This document shows, in pieces, positions 7,922 through 15,787 of a stretch of DNA of 47,676 nucleotides. The translations under genes and the position numbers were made by a program. Within the stretch, counting starts at the first letter, position 1; each line of letters begins with the position of its first letter. This DNA comes from a virus: positions 1 through 47,676 of the IMG/VR virus record IMGVR_UViG_3300009788_002224; one strand, 5' to 3'. The notes below the pieces were generated by a model, which was given only the letters and a program-made list of their open reading frames with translations, had not been told where the DNA came from and searched no databases.

Positions 7922-8458
7922 TTACTCCCCTTCTTTAGGCTTAATTACCCACCATTGGGTTCTACTCTGCCCTACATAAAGTTTTAGTTGTTCTTGCCGT
8001 GCAAATTCTTCCACTGCACGTTTAACACCTGGGTAGGGATCAAAATCATCTCCACCAAAAATTCCTCCAGGTTTGACTTTCGGATACCAACTGATAAGAT
8101 CCTCTCGAACTCCTTCATATTCATGGTCCGCATCAATATAAACCAGATGAAAATACTCTTTTGGATATAAAAGTGAAGCTCTCTTGGATGTGGTGGGGAC
8201 AAATCTAACACCAGGAAGATGATTTAACTGCCCTACTGCAAACGCATACATTTCATCTTTAGTAGATATGGCCCCATGAGAAACACGAGAAGCGCCGTCC
8301 CATTCCCAGTTATCTATAAGATGAAATTCTTTAGGCTTTAAACCGTCATAAACCAAAGCAGCATTATCTCCGAACGCTACTCCGACTTCAGCAATAACCA
8401 AAGGAACTTCTTTAAAATATTCTTGTGCAAATAAAAATGGACATCTCATAATGTTCAT
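7922..8458 (-). CDS. SAM-dependent methyltransferase (Methyltransf_24-like), copy 1
   Basis: This 178-residue protein carries VIAEVGVAFGDNAALVYDGL (SAM motif I), EFHLIDNWE (acidic strand 2), VYIDADHEYEGVREDLISWYPKVKPGGIFGGDDFD (strands 4 and 5 with the DADH acid pair) and a C-terminal QWWVIK strand. The DADHxY and GGDD motifs are typical of the O-methyltransferase family that includes Methyltransf_24. It is clearly paralogous to the next gene at 8460-9041, which shares DADHxY, GDD and QWW(V/F)IK, so the pair arose by tandem duplication. The ATG at 8458 has GGAG upstream. Confidence 0.82.
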   Translation of the reverse strand: MNIMRCPFLFAQEYFKEVPLVIAEVGVAFGDNAALVYDGLKPKEFHLIDNWEWDGASRVSHGAISTKDEMYAFAVGQLNHLPGVRFVPTTSKRASLLYPKEYFHLVYIDADHEYEGVREDLISWYPKVKPGGIFGGDDFDPYPGVKRAVEEFARQEQLKLYVGQSRTQWWVIKPKEGE

Positions 8459-8459
8459 A

Positions 8460-9041
8460 CTATTTCTCCCCAGGATCGTAATTTTTAATAAACCACCATT
8501 GAGTATTTTTAGATCCCGAATGTAAAATGTAATTATGTTTTTCTACAAATTCATTGACTGCGCGATGGGTTCCATCCCACATATAGTCATCGCCCATCAA
8601 CCATCCCCCCGTTTTAATTTTGGGAAACCACAGTTCAATATCTTTCAAGCTGGCATCATAGGTGTGATCAGCATCCAGATATACGAAATCTAAATCATTA
8701 GGTACTATATCAACTGCTTCTTCTGACCAGGCCTTAACTATCGTAACATTAGAATAGGTTTGAAAAAGGGCCTGGACTTCTTCATAAGTTCTTTTCCAAA
8801 AATCGGGATCTTTATCTATATTGTGATTAGAAACTGTTTGCGGTTCGTTTTCAAAATGGCCCCAACAATCAACCAACCAGGCATGTTCTATATTCATCCC
8901 ATCTAAAAACTTCTTCGCATTCAGCCCTTTGAAAACTCCAACTTCAACACACCTAAAGCTATAATTTTCTGGGTAGGCCTTGTTTATCTCAACAAAGGGG
9001 AGCCTCAACTCCCTAAATGTAGCACTTCCATCCCTAGGCAT
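8460..9041 (-). CDS. SAM-dependent methyltransferase (Methyltransf_24-like), copy 2
   Basis: This 193-residue protein has CVEVGVFKGLNAKKFLDGM (SAM motif I), HAWLVDCWGHF, FVYLDADHTYDASLKDIELWFPKIKTGGWLMGDDYMWDG and a terminal QWWFIKNY, closely parallel to the neighbouring copy at 7922-8458. The two probably methylate related or successive positions of a glycan. The start ATG at 9041 follows the upstream glycosyltransferase stop by 2 nt. Confidence 0.82.
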   Translation of the reverse strand: MPRDGSATFRELRLPFVEINKAYPENYSFRCVEVGVFKGLNAKKFLDGMNIEHAWLVDCWGHFENEPQTVSNHNIDKDPDFWKRTYEEVQALFQTYSNVTIVKAWSEEAVDIVPNDLDFVYLDADHTYDASLKDIELWFPKIKTGGWLMGDDYMWDGTHRAVNEFVEKHNYILHSGSKNTQWWFIKNYDPGEK

Positions 9042-9043
9042 AG

Positions 9044-10048
9044 TTATAATCCTAACTGCTCAAAGGCAATCTTAAAATTTCTTCGCAAACCCTCCGTCCG
9101 ATGATCCTCAAACAACATTTGTTGAATCTCAAAATTTCTCTGATAAACTCTTTCATCAAACCACAGGGTCTCCAAAGCCTCATAAATGTCTTGCTCATCT
9201 GCGTTTTCAGGAAACGGTAGAAGGGTTCCAAATTCATTAGACCAACAGTTTCTCGAAAAAAACATGGGAAGCCCTTTTGTAAATATACTTTCTGGAATAC
9301 TTCCCCAAAGACCCCCCACGGGAACATATAGCTTACACCGGGCAGCGATTGAAATTAGATCAGTCCACAGAACTCTTCCATAAAACTGTTTATTTCTAAA
9401 TTGAGACAACAGTTGGGGCACCCCAAACCTGGGGTGCGCCTGATCTAGCATCTCTTTAAGCAAAAAATGCATTGTAAACTCGGTCTTTTTTTGTAATCGC
9501 AAAAGAGCTTTTAATGTATCCAAACCGCCCTGAATAAAAACCTGCTCTCTCCCATCGGGCCGGGTCTGCGGCTCAAAATTAGGATGAAACATATCTTTGG
9601 TTGCCCAAAGAATTTCCGTACGATCAAAGCCTCTTACATCATCTACGTTAGAGGGGAGAAGGTTGTCAGGATAGGGCACAGGCAAAAAGATATTGTTAAA
9701 AGGCTTCGCAAGAGTTTTTTTCCAATTTTGATCTTGGACCCACTCTCGGAGATGAGGCACCGCCAAATTACAATCCCCACTAGGTAAACAAGGAAATTCA
9801 AGAGCACCCCCATTACAAGCAAAAAAAGAATGATGCACATGGACAGGGGCATTTACGTACTGACACCGTTCCCAAGATGCATCTAAAAAAAGATCGCAAT
9901 TGTGGTCCTGTCCTTCCGCGCAGCGGACTACTTCATGGCCTTCACTTTGTAAAAAATAAGCCATGTTAGATGTCCATCGACCTTCGCCGCCGCCATAACC
10001 ATTGAGTGTGTTACCTACCGCGCCATAACTTCTAATTGCTATTTTCAT
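9044..10048 (-). CDS. GT-B-like glycosyltransferase or surface-glycan protein, copy 1
   Basis: This 334-residue protein starts at ATG 10048 with AAAGGG upstream. The start is fixed by alignment with the next gene: MKIAIRSYGAVGNTLNGYGGGEGRW here against MKIAIQPIGPDSGKINSFGGGEARW there. The GGGE(G/A)RW N-terminal loop, a Rossmann-like first half (HEVVRCAEGQDHNCDLFLDASW) and a second domain with LLWATKDMF and PVGGLWGSIPESIFTKGLPMFFSRN (a late Pro-Glu-Ser motif like the donor-binding loop of GT-B enzymes) suggest a glycosyltransferase. I do not recognise the exact family. Confidence 0.66.
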   Translation of the reverse strand: MKIAIRSYGAVGNTLNGYGGGEGRWTSNMAYFLQSEGHEVVRCAEGQDHNCDLFLDASWERCQYVNAPVHVHHSFFACNGGALEFPCLPSGDCNLAVPHLREWVQDQNWKKTLAKPFNNIFLPVPYPDNLLPSNVDDVRGFDRTEILWATKDMFHPNFEPQTRPDGREQVFIQGGLDTLKALLRLQKKTEFTMHFLLKEMLDQAHPRFGVPQLLSQFRNKQFYGRVLWTDLISIAARCKLYVPVGGLWGSIPESIFTKGLPMFFSRNCWSNEFGTLLPFPENADEQDIYEALETLWFDERVYQRNFEIQQMLFEDHRTEGLRRNFKIAFEQLGL

Positions 10049-10062
10049 CTCTAAACCCTTTC

Positions 10063-11076
10063 TTATAGATCCATAGTTTCGAGGGCTTCTTTGAAATTCC
10101 TCATCCACCCAGAAGTAGTGTGATCTCTATTAATAGAATCTTGATAAAATTCCCATGCTTTCTTGTATGCCTTTTCATCAAACCAAAATGTTTCCAAAGC
10201 ATTATATATATCATCTTCAGTTGCTTCTCTAACAGGGGGGAGTAAGCATATCTCTCTTTCTACTATGGGATAGTAACGAGAATCTTGATAGAGAACAGGG
10301 AGACTTGTTGCAAATACGCTCTCCATAACACTGGCTTGGAGTCCTCCTATTGGAACATTCAATTTTGAACGCGCCATAAGTTTCAGTAACTCAGTCCAGG
10401 GGGCGGTTTCAACTTTATTTACATCCTTAAACTTAGAAAGAAGTTCAGGGATATTATGGCGGGGGTGTGCTTCCCCTAGGTGATGAGATAAAATAAAGTT
10501 GATCTTAAAATCTACACGTTGATTTAATTTAACTAAAGCTCTCAAGGTCAGGGCTGCATTGTTTGGTATGTAGTTATACCCAGGGTCTCCTTCAAAAGCT
10601 GGAGTAAAACAACCTTTGGTGGCCCATACAATTTCTTTTCTATCAAACGGAGGCGTATCTAAACTGGGCTTATAAACATCTGCGAAAGGCATAGGAATAA
10701 ATACAGGCACAAAATCTACATTTTCCTCATCCCGGAGCGCAACGTTCCTATCATGACCTACTCGATAAGGATTAGAAACAATGCAGCCTCCCTTTCTGAA
10801 ACATTCTAACTGTCGGGCCTGAGGAAGCATAGCCCCCCCAATCATATCTCCAAACGAAAAATGAACATGTTTTTTTGACTTTACTTGTTTACAAAACGCC
10901 CAGGAGGTGTCTAAATATAAATCAAATCCCTCATCTTGACCGGGAGCTAGATAGTGAACATCATAACCCTCTCGTTTTAGAATGTCATACACATTAATAT
11001 TCCAGCGAGCCTCGCCGCCGCCGAAGGAATTAATTTTGCCAGAGTCAGGACCTATGGGCTGTATAGCTATCTTCAT
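10063..11076 (-). CDS. GT-B-like glycosyltransferase or surface-glycan protein, copy 2
   Basis: This 337-residue paralogue of the 9044-10048 product shares GGGEARW, DLYLDTSW, KHVHFSF, the (L/V)WATKxxFxPxFE segment and PIGGLQASVMESVFATSLPVLYQDSRYY, the counterpart of the possible donor-binding loop. The ATG at 11076 overlaps the stop of the upstream gene in an ATGA arrangement. Tandem duplication within the locus suggests two related transfer steps. Confidence 0.66.
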   Translation of the reverse strand: MKIAIQPIGPDSGKINSFGGGEARWNINVYDILKREGYDVHYLAPGQDEGFDLYLDTSWAFCKQVKSKKHVHFSFGDMIGGAMLPQARQLECFRKGGCIVSNPYRVGHDRNVALRDEENVDFVPVFIPMPFADVYKPSLDTPPFDRKEIVWATKGCFTPAFEGDPGYNYIPNNAALTLRALVKLNQRVDFKINFILSHHLGEAHPRHNIPELLSKFKDVNKVETAPWTELLKLMARSKLNVPIGGLQASVMESVFATSLPVLYQDSRYYPIVEREICLLPPVREATEDDIYNALETFWFDEKAYKKAWEFYQDSINRDHTTSGWMRNFKEALETMDL

Positions 11077-11534
11077 AAAGTATCTCCTCTGAGTAGGGTT
11101 ACATAGTCACTGCATACCCCTACATGTTTCGGGATATTTTCAAAAGAATAACTAAAATTAGTAGCCTCCGGCAAAACCCAGATAGATTTATCAGCCAAGG
11201 GTCGGCCCGGAAAAGTCCAAATATATCCTCTTGATGTAAGAATAAAATTATCTCCTTGGTGCCAAAAACAGTGGATAAGAGGATTAGCTAACATCTTTTC
11301 AAAAGCTGCTAAATTCTTTGCATGGCACCAGATACGGGCATTAATTAGAAACTCCTCATTAATTCGGTACTGGGGGGTCTCATGCCCTAGAAAAATATCT
11401 CCACCTACTACCCAGACATCTACCTCACAATGAAGCCAAGAGTGAGCAGAGAGTCCGCCTATAATATAGTTAGGCTTATTCTCATACTCAGGGCAGGGCC
11501 CTTCCATGTTTCCTCTGTGCGCTATGAAATACAT
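11073..11534 (-). CDS. glycerophosphodiester phosphodiesterase-like protein
   Basis: This 153-residue protein begins MYFIAHRGN, then has CEVDVWVVGGDIFLGHE, matching the HRG and ExD...GHD catalytic signature of GDPD and PI-PLC-like TIM barrels. It is much shorter than bacterial GDPDs (about 250 residues), so it is a minimal version of the kind found in capsule-type sugar clusters. I chose the ATG at 11534 because its A is shared with the TGA of the RuBisCO-like gene (TGATG), a coupled start. An upstream TTG at 11552 would give a longer form. Possible activities are phosphodiester cleavage of glycerol-phosphate or related sugar esters. Confidence 0.72.
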   Translation of the reverse strand: MYFIAHRGNMEGPCPEYENKPNYIIGGLSAHSWLHCEVDVWVVGGDIFLGHETPQYRINEEFLINARIWCHAKNLAAFEKMLANPLIHCFWHQGDNFILTSRGYIWTFPGRPLADKSIWVLPEATNFSYSFENIPKHVGVCSDYVTLLRGDTL

Positions 11535-12718
11535 CAGTCTACTTTGCCCCACTTATCTATTGCATGTTGGTACTCTTCCGAAGGGCACTTATCTATTGCT
11601 TGCCTCATGGCTTTCACTCCAGCAAGCGTTCCTTCAGGATGCCCGTGGATAGCGCCGCCCACATTAGCCATGTAATCTATTCCGAACCTAGTGTTTATTG
11701 CTTCTATTAGTCCCGGATGCATTCCACAACTGAGAGAAGGAACAACATCGTGTTTGTGCAATATTTTCAATGTGTCTTTTAAGTTGTCGTCAGACTCTGT
11801 TGAATACCCACCCCACATGCCCGCATGTATAAAATCCACGCCCATCAGTCCCGCAAGTTCACAAATAACATGCCAAGAGATGTGAAAATCATGTGACTCG
11901 TTAGTTAATATCTTGTCACCGCTCTTTTGAAAGAACAGAAACAGCGGGAGGTCTAACTCTCTAATTGCCTTATAGGCACCTAGCCCGCTCCAAAAGTTGA
12001 CGTGCACAGCATTACCGCCAAGCTCATGAACTCGTTTAACTCTTTCTAAGAGATACGGTGGATCAGAGGTTATACATGCTGCATATATAACTTGTTTTTT
12101 CTGCAAATATTCTACGATAGGGGGAAGACGTTCTTCTAGAGAACAAAAAAGAGGATCAGACATAATTTCATCTTCCTTAATAAAATTTACGCCTCCCTCT
12201 ACCAGTTCTTGAACCATTTCCAATAGCACTTCGGGGGGCATGCCTGTTTTGGGTTTGATTATTCCTCCTAAGATAGGCTTATCATAAACCCCAGTAAAAT
12301 TTCTAACCCCTGTTATACCATAGCGTGGGCCTGCAAACTCGCGTAAAACTTCTTCGGGAAACTCGATGTGTAGCAAGTGACATTTAGTAAAGATATCGAT
12401 ATCTAATTGTCCCCCCATAACCTGAACTAGTAGTTGTGATATACCATCTTCTTTCACATTTATATTCACAACTGGAAAAGCTATTTTTACTTCACCTTTA
12501 TTACCAGCCAGCTCTGATTCAGCATGAAGAATTCTACAAGAATGCCTTTCAAAAAGAGCATCTGTTTCCCATCTATTTCTAATGTTAGGATTGCCAACGC
12601 TCTGACCAATGGCCAAATTCCAAGCGGCGTCCTTTAAAGTTGTGGCTGATTCAATATAGTAGGTGGCTATTATATACTCTTGCTGATTAAGTTCAGCCTG
12701 CTGCAGAAAGAAATCCAT
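11534..12718 (-). CDS. RuBisCO-like protein (form IV-type RLP)
   Basis: This 394-residue protein is a member of the RuBisCO large-subunit superfamily. It has an N-terminal domain with AIGQSVGNPNIR, then the barrel with GGIIKPKTG (Lys155 and Lys157 matching Lys175 and Lys177), NFIKEDE (Lys181, Asp183, Glu184 matching the carbamylated Lys201 and metal ligands Asp203/Glu204), a conserved His in HDFHISWHV (His327 region), SLSCGMHPG (Ser379 region) and GGAIHGHPEG (Gly403/404). The loop-6 region reads AGMWGGYSTES without the catalytic Lys334, and the HRAMHA region reads FFQKSGD, so carboxylase activity is unlikely. Form IV proteins act as enolases, isomerases or decarboxylases on sugar-phosphate-like substrates. 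ATG 12718 has AGGAGA 7 nt upstream. Confidence 0.92.
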   Translation of the reverse strand: MDFFLQQAELNQQEYIIATYYIESATTLKDAAWNLAIGQSVGNPNIRNRWETDALFERHSCRILHAESELAGNKGEVKIAFPVVNINVKEDGISQLLVQVMGGQLDIDIFTKCHLLHIEFPEEVLREFAGPRYGITGVRNFTGVYDKPILGGIIKPKTGMPPEVLLEMVQELVEGGVNFIKEDEIMSDPLFCSLEERLPPIVEYLQKKQVIYAACITSDPPYLLERVKRVHELGGNAVHVNFWSGLGAYKAIRELDLPLFLFFQKSGDKILTNESHDFHISWHVICELAGLMGVDFIHAGMWGGYSTESDDNLKDTLKILHKHDVVPSLSCGMHPGLIEAINTRFGIDYMANVGGAIHGHPEGTLAGVKAMRQAIDKCPSEEYQHAIDKWGKVD

Positions 12719-12729
12719 CAAAACTCTCC

Positions 12730-13053
12730 TTATTCATCTACATATTTATCAGTAGGGCAAGAAGGAACCTTTACCACTATTAACTCGCAGTCTTCCAAAA
12801 AAGTAGGCTTAGTGCTCTCACCCGGCGCTATTATAAAAATATCACCTCGGTTTACTTCTTCACCATTGATCAACATTTTGCCCCGAACAAGACAATTTAT
12901 TTCTTTTGCTATCTTGTGGTGATGCTTGGGCCACTCTTCTCCCTTAGGATGTTGCATATAGGATACTTCAAAATCTGTAGTACGATGAACAGCCTTATCA
13001 AAATCACCAATAAACCACCCATGGGTGGTATCATTTATATTATATCTTTCCAT
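12730..13053 (-). CDS. small cupin-domain protein
   Basis: This 107-residue single cupin has motif 1 as HHHKIAKE followed by INCLVRG, which fits the HxHx4Ex6G pattern for metal binding. Motif 2 (RGDIFIIAPGESTKPT) keeps the Pro-Gly turn but lacks the usual His, so only part of the metal site is present. Cupins of this size act as sugar isomerases or epimerases or as small dioxygenases. It lies directly between the RuBisCO-like gene and two nucleotidyltransferase genes, so it likely belongs to the same sugar pathway. Confidence 0.82.
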   Translation of the reverse strand: MERYNINDTTHGWFIGDFDKAVHRTTDFEVSYMQHPKGEEWPKHHHKIAKEINCLVRGKMLINGEEVNRGDIFIIAPGESTKPTFLEDCELIVVKVPSCPTDKYVDE

Positions 13054-13767
13054 TTAGTTTTTTCCCCGAAGAAAATGTTCCAAATCTTTGGGAGTACCTA
13101 TGGGATAATGTTTATCAATTTTGTAAATAGTTATATTCAATCCCGCAGCTATATTTTCGTTATAAACAGGAGCAACGTAGTACTCATTGTTAACCTTGAT
13201 ATTTTTCTTCATCATGCTCTCCAACGCAGTCACAAAATATCTTCCTTTTGACCAATAGAAAACCCCACAGCATGCATGTGGGCTGATGACCTTTTTCTCT
13301 GCAGTTTCCAGAACAAAACCATCTTCATCCAACCTTGCATAGCTGTTCTTAGTGTCTTGGGAATCGAACGTCAATATTATTCCATCTGAATTACTATTAG
13401 AAGCGTGGTTTATAAAGTCCTCTGGATCCCACCCCATTATCTGGTCGCTATTAGCTATAAGCAAGGGTTCATCATTGTTAATAAATTCTTTAGCAGACAA
13501 ACAAGACGAGGCTTGCCCTTGAAGCTCATATTTATCTTGAACTATAATACTTTGGGCAGTTAGGGATTCTAACGTATCATACAAGTAAGAGTATGTATGA
13601 AGATCTTCCTCGCGTACAACAAATATATAAGTACTGTTTATTGCTAAATTTTCCACAACCCTCTGGATCATCGGGGCCCCATTAACATCTATTAGGGGCT
13701 TTAAAATTGTATATCCTTCTGCAGAAAATCTAGTTCCTTTACCTGCCATAGGGATAAGTATATTCAT
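13054..13767 (-). CDS. sugar-1-phosphate nucleotidyltransferase-like protein, copy 1
   Basis: This 237-residue protein has the NTP-transferase signature IPMAGKGTRFSAEGYTILKPLIDV (GxGxRF...PKPL type), LIANSDQIM (the metal-binding Asp region) and GVFYWSKGRYFVTALESM. The family couples a sugar phosphate to an NTP to make a nucleotide sugar. It is related to capsule-type nucleotidyltransferases rather than to the classic RmlA because the chain is short. Its stop abuts the cupin ATG with no gap. The next upstream gene is a diverged copy. Confidence 0.86.
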   Translation of the reverse strand: MNILIPMAGKGTRFSAEGYTILKPLIDVNGAPMIQRVVENLAINSTYIFVVREEDLHTYSYLYDTLESLTAQSIIVQDKYELQGQASSCLSAKEFINNDEPLLIANSDQIMGWDPEDFINHASNSNSDGIILTFDSQDTKNSYARLDEDGFVLETAEKKVISPHACCGVFYWSKGRYFVTALESMMKKNIKVNNEYYVAPVYNENIAAGLNITIYKIDKHYPIGTPKDLEHFLRGKN

Positions 13768-13774
13768 AATTTAC

Positions 13775-14491
13775 CTACGATCTTGTCCGATTGAGGTATG
13801 CATTTAAATCCTCTGGGGTTCCAACACCCCACATCTTATCGACATAGAAGGGGTACACGGTTCGACCCTTCTCAATAGCTATGTTATACGCAGGACAAAC
13901 ATAGAACTCACCGTTAACTCTAAGGTTCCGTTTGATCATTTCTTCAGCACACATGACAAATACTCTCCCCGCATCCCAAAAATACACACCGCACGTAGCT
14001 ATATTTGAGATAGGGTTCTTCTCCGCGACCTCCACGATACGTTGCCCATGAACACGGGCGAAGCTCCACTTCGGGTTAGTGGCGTTAAATGTCCAGATCC
14101 AATCCGCATTCCGACCCAGTTCATACATCAGCTTGAAGTTCTTTGGGTTGTACTGTATGATCTGGTCTGAATTAGCAATTAAAAGTTCTTCACTACTGTT
14201 GATGTAATCCTTTGCGAGAAGCACCGTACACGCGGCGCCCTCGGTGTGCTCTTTTACGGGAATAATATCGCAACGCCCATTAGTAATCGTAGTAAGCAGG
14301 GACCCCACATTATATTGATCTAGATGTTCCTGGCTTACTAAGAAAATGAAGTCCGCATCAAAATGATTAAGGTTGTCCACAACTCTTTGGATCATAGGGA
14401 CGCCTTCTACATCAATCAAAGGCTTAGGAAAACTATATCCTACTTTAGAAAACCTTGAACCTAAACCCGCCATCGGGATTACAATCTTCAT
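13775..14491 (-). CDS. sugar-1-phosphate nucleotidyltransferase-like protein, copy 2
   Basis: This 238-residue protein starts IPMAGLGSRFSKVGYSFPKPLIDVEGVPMIQRVVDNL, has LIANSDQIIQY and GVYFWDAGRVFVMCAEEMI, and is parallel along its length to the product of 13054-13767. Both keep the GxGxRF loop, so both should bind nucleotide. Two copies suggest two different activated sugars or alcohol phosphates, or sub-functionalisation after tandem duplication. Confidence 0.86.
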   Translation of the reverse strand: MKIVIPMAGLGSRFSKVGYSFPKPLIDVEGVPMIQRVVDNLNHFDADFIFLVSQEHLDQYNVGSLLTTITNGRCDIIPVKEHTEGAACTVLLAKDYINSSEELLIANSDQIIQYNPKNFKLMYELGRNADWIWTFNATNPKWSFARVHGQRIVEVAEKNPISNIATCGVYFWDAGRVFVMCAEEMIKRNLRVNGEFYVCPAYNIAIEKGRTVYPFYVDKMWGVGTPEDLNAYLNRTRS

Positions 14492-14492
14492 T

Positions 14493-15194
14493 TTACTTCC
14501 TCACATATGCTGTTGGACATAGATAATCCAAAACCTTGATTTCAATATTTTTGTCTTCAAAAAATCTATCCACACCTTGTGCTTCAGACCACTGATGGTA
14601 CGCATACTCATCAAAAACCACAATGCCTCCTTTAGAGACTCGTGGCCAGAGAGATGCCAAAGCATTGTATGTACAATCTGCAAGATCCAAATCCATATAT
14701 AGGACTGAGATCTTCAAGCCCGGGCGTTTAGCTACAAACTCTGGGGCAGTTACAGAAACGTTGCCTTTAATAAGCTCAAAATCACCAGCTGTAAACCCAG
14801 CTGCATGTATCTGATCTAGTAGGAACTGTTCTGCCCCACTAGCGTGGTGATAATCCCGCTCCCGAAATAGCTCCTCCATTCTCTGCAGATCCAACCCAGT
14901 AAGGGAGTTCAACAGTACATCTGTATCGAAGTAGTCAAATCCAATTACCTTCTTAAGTGCGTTAGGAAAAAGCACGTGCTTAAGCTTCAACCACGTTAAT
15001 AGTCCGGAACCTTTGTAAACTCCACACTCCACAATATCTCCGGGCACATCCTTAGTTTCCGCAGCTATCAGAGCTCTGGCTACCAACTTACCCAGCACTT
15101 TTGTATCAGAACTGAATATGAAAGAGTTGAAAGCATCATACACTTCCTGGGACGTAGTGATCTCTGCCTTTTCCGCATTGATTAATTCAGACAC
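14493..15194 (-). CDS. TylF/macrocin O-methyltransferase family protein
   Basis: This 233-residue protein contains DIVECGVYKGSGLLTWLKLKHVLF, KVIGFDYFDTD, ELIKGNVSVTAPEFV and VLYMDLDLADCTYNALASLWPRVSKGGIVVFDEYAYHQW. These match the TylF family: metal-dependent sugar 3-O-methylation with Asp pairs in the DLDLADxT motif. A GTG at 15194 is preferred (AAGGA 7 nt upstream); TTG at 15212 is an in-frame alternative. It overlaps the HAD gene end by 13 nt. It probably methylates a sugar of the nucleotide-linked or polymer-linked glycan. Confidence 0.88.
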   Translation of the reverse strand: MSELINAEKAEITTSQEVYDAFNSFIFSSDTKVLGKLVARALIAAETKDVPGDIVECGVYKGSGLLTWLKLKHVLFPNALKKVIGFDYFDTDVLLNSLTGLDLQRMEELFRERDYHHASGAEQFLLDQIHAAGFTAGDFELIKGNVSVTAPEFVAKRPGLKISVLYMDLDLADCTYNALASLWPRVSKGGIVVFDEYAYHQWSEAQGVDRFFEDKNIEIKVLDYLCPTAYVRK

Positions 15195-15787
15195 TGCGCA
15201 ATCCTTTCCCAAGTAACGTCAGTGGCATTAGTGACCTGTAGGACATACGCCCCTGTACTTTCTGCGGCCTGAATTCCTTTAAGTGAATCTTCTACAATCA
15301 AGGTGTCTCGGGGCAGAACTTCCAAACGAACCATGGCTACTATATATCCTTCTGCGCAAGGCTTGGGATGTATAACATCCTGATTCGATATCACAAACTC
15401 CATATAGTCTAGTTGCCCGGTATTCCTCAGCATAGTTTCCGCTGACTGACGAATTGCGTTGGTAACACATGCTATCTCAATACCCAAGGCGGCTACCTTC
15501 TCGTGAAGATCCACCTTCCCCGGATCTATTGTCAGATTCTCCAAAATCTCCATGGTAAACTGCTGCTTCAAGGCGTTGACGTCAGTGAAATCCTCTGTAG
15601 CAACTCTTCCCTGATTATTCAACAGATCTAACTTTGACTTAGTAGGAAGACCGTTGAATGTAGTTTGGTGTTCTCTAGGGGAAATCTTGAAGCCACACAC
15701 TGCCATCAATGCTCTGTTCAGAGCGTCGTAATGCCAGTCACAAGCATCTACCAGTACTCCATCTAAGTCGTACAGTATTGCTTTCAT
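15182..15787 (-). CDS. HAD-superfamily phosphatase/phosphomutase
   Basis: This 201-residue protein starts AILYDLDGVLVDACDWHYDALNRAL, with the catalytic DxDG motif (nucleophile Asp7 and acid Asp9) and a cap domain of the beta-phosphoglucomutase/phosphoglycolate phosphatase type. Motif II is IACVTNA and the C-terminal acid motif is LIVEDSLKGIQAAESTGAYVLQV. The substrate is probably a phosphorylated sugar. Together with the RuBisCO-like, cupin and nucleotidyltransferase genes it suggests a small sugar-phosphate pathway. Confidence 0.88.
   Translation of the reverse strand: MKAILYDLDGVLVDACDWHYDALNRALMAVCGFKISPREHQTTFNGLPTKSKLDLLNNQGRVATEDFTDVNALKQQFTMEILENLTIDPGKVDLHEKVAALGIEIACVTNAIRQSAETMLRNTGQLDYMEFVISNQDVIHPKPCAEGYIVAMVRLEVLPRDTLIVEDSLKGIQAAESTGAYVLQVTNATDVTWERIAQCLN

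Noticed and set aside
10049-10108. N-terminal extension of the GT-B-like gene starting at 10108
   Set aside because: It would overlap the neighbouring gene by 46 nt, and alignment with the paralogue fixes the start at 10048.
11534-12718. True CO2-fixing RuBisCO
   Set aside because: The loop-6 lysine and the HRAMHA region are absent, and no small subunit or phosphoribulokinase gene is present.
15182-15787. Methionine salvage pathway (MtnW, MtnX, MtnD) in the RLP cluster
   Set aside because: The cupin is too short and lacks a motif 2 His for acireductone dioxygenase, and no MtnA or MtnB homologue is present.
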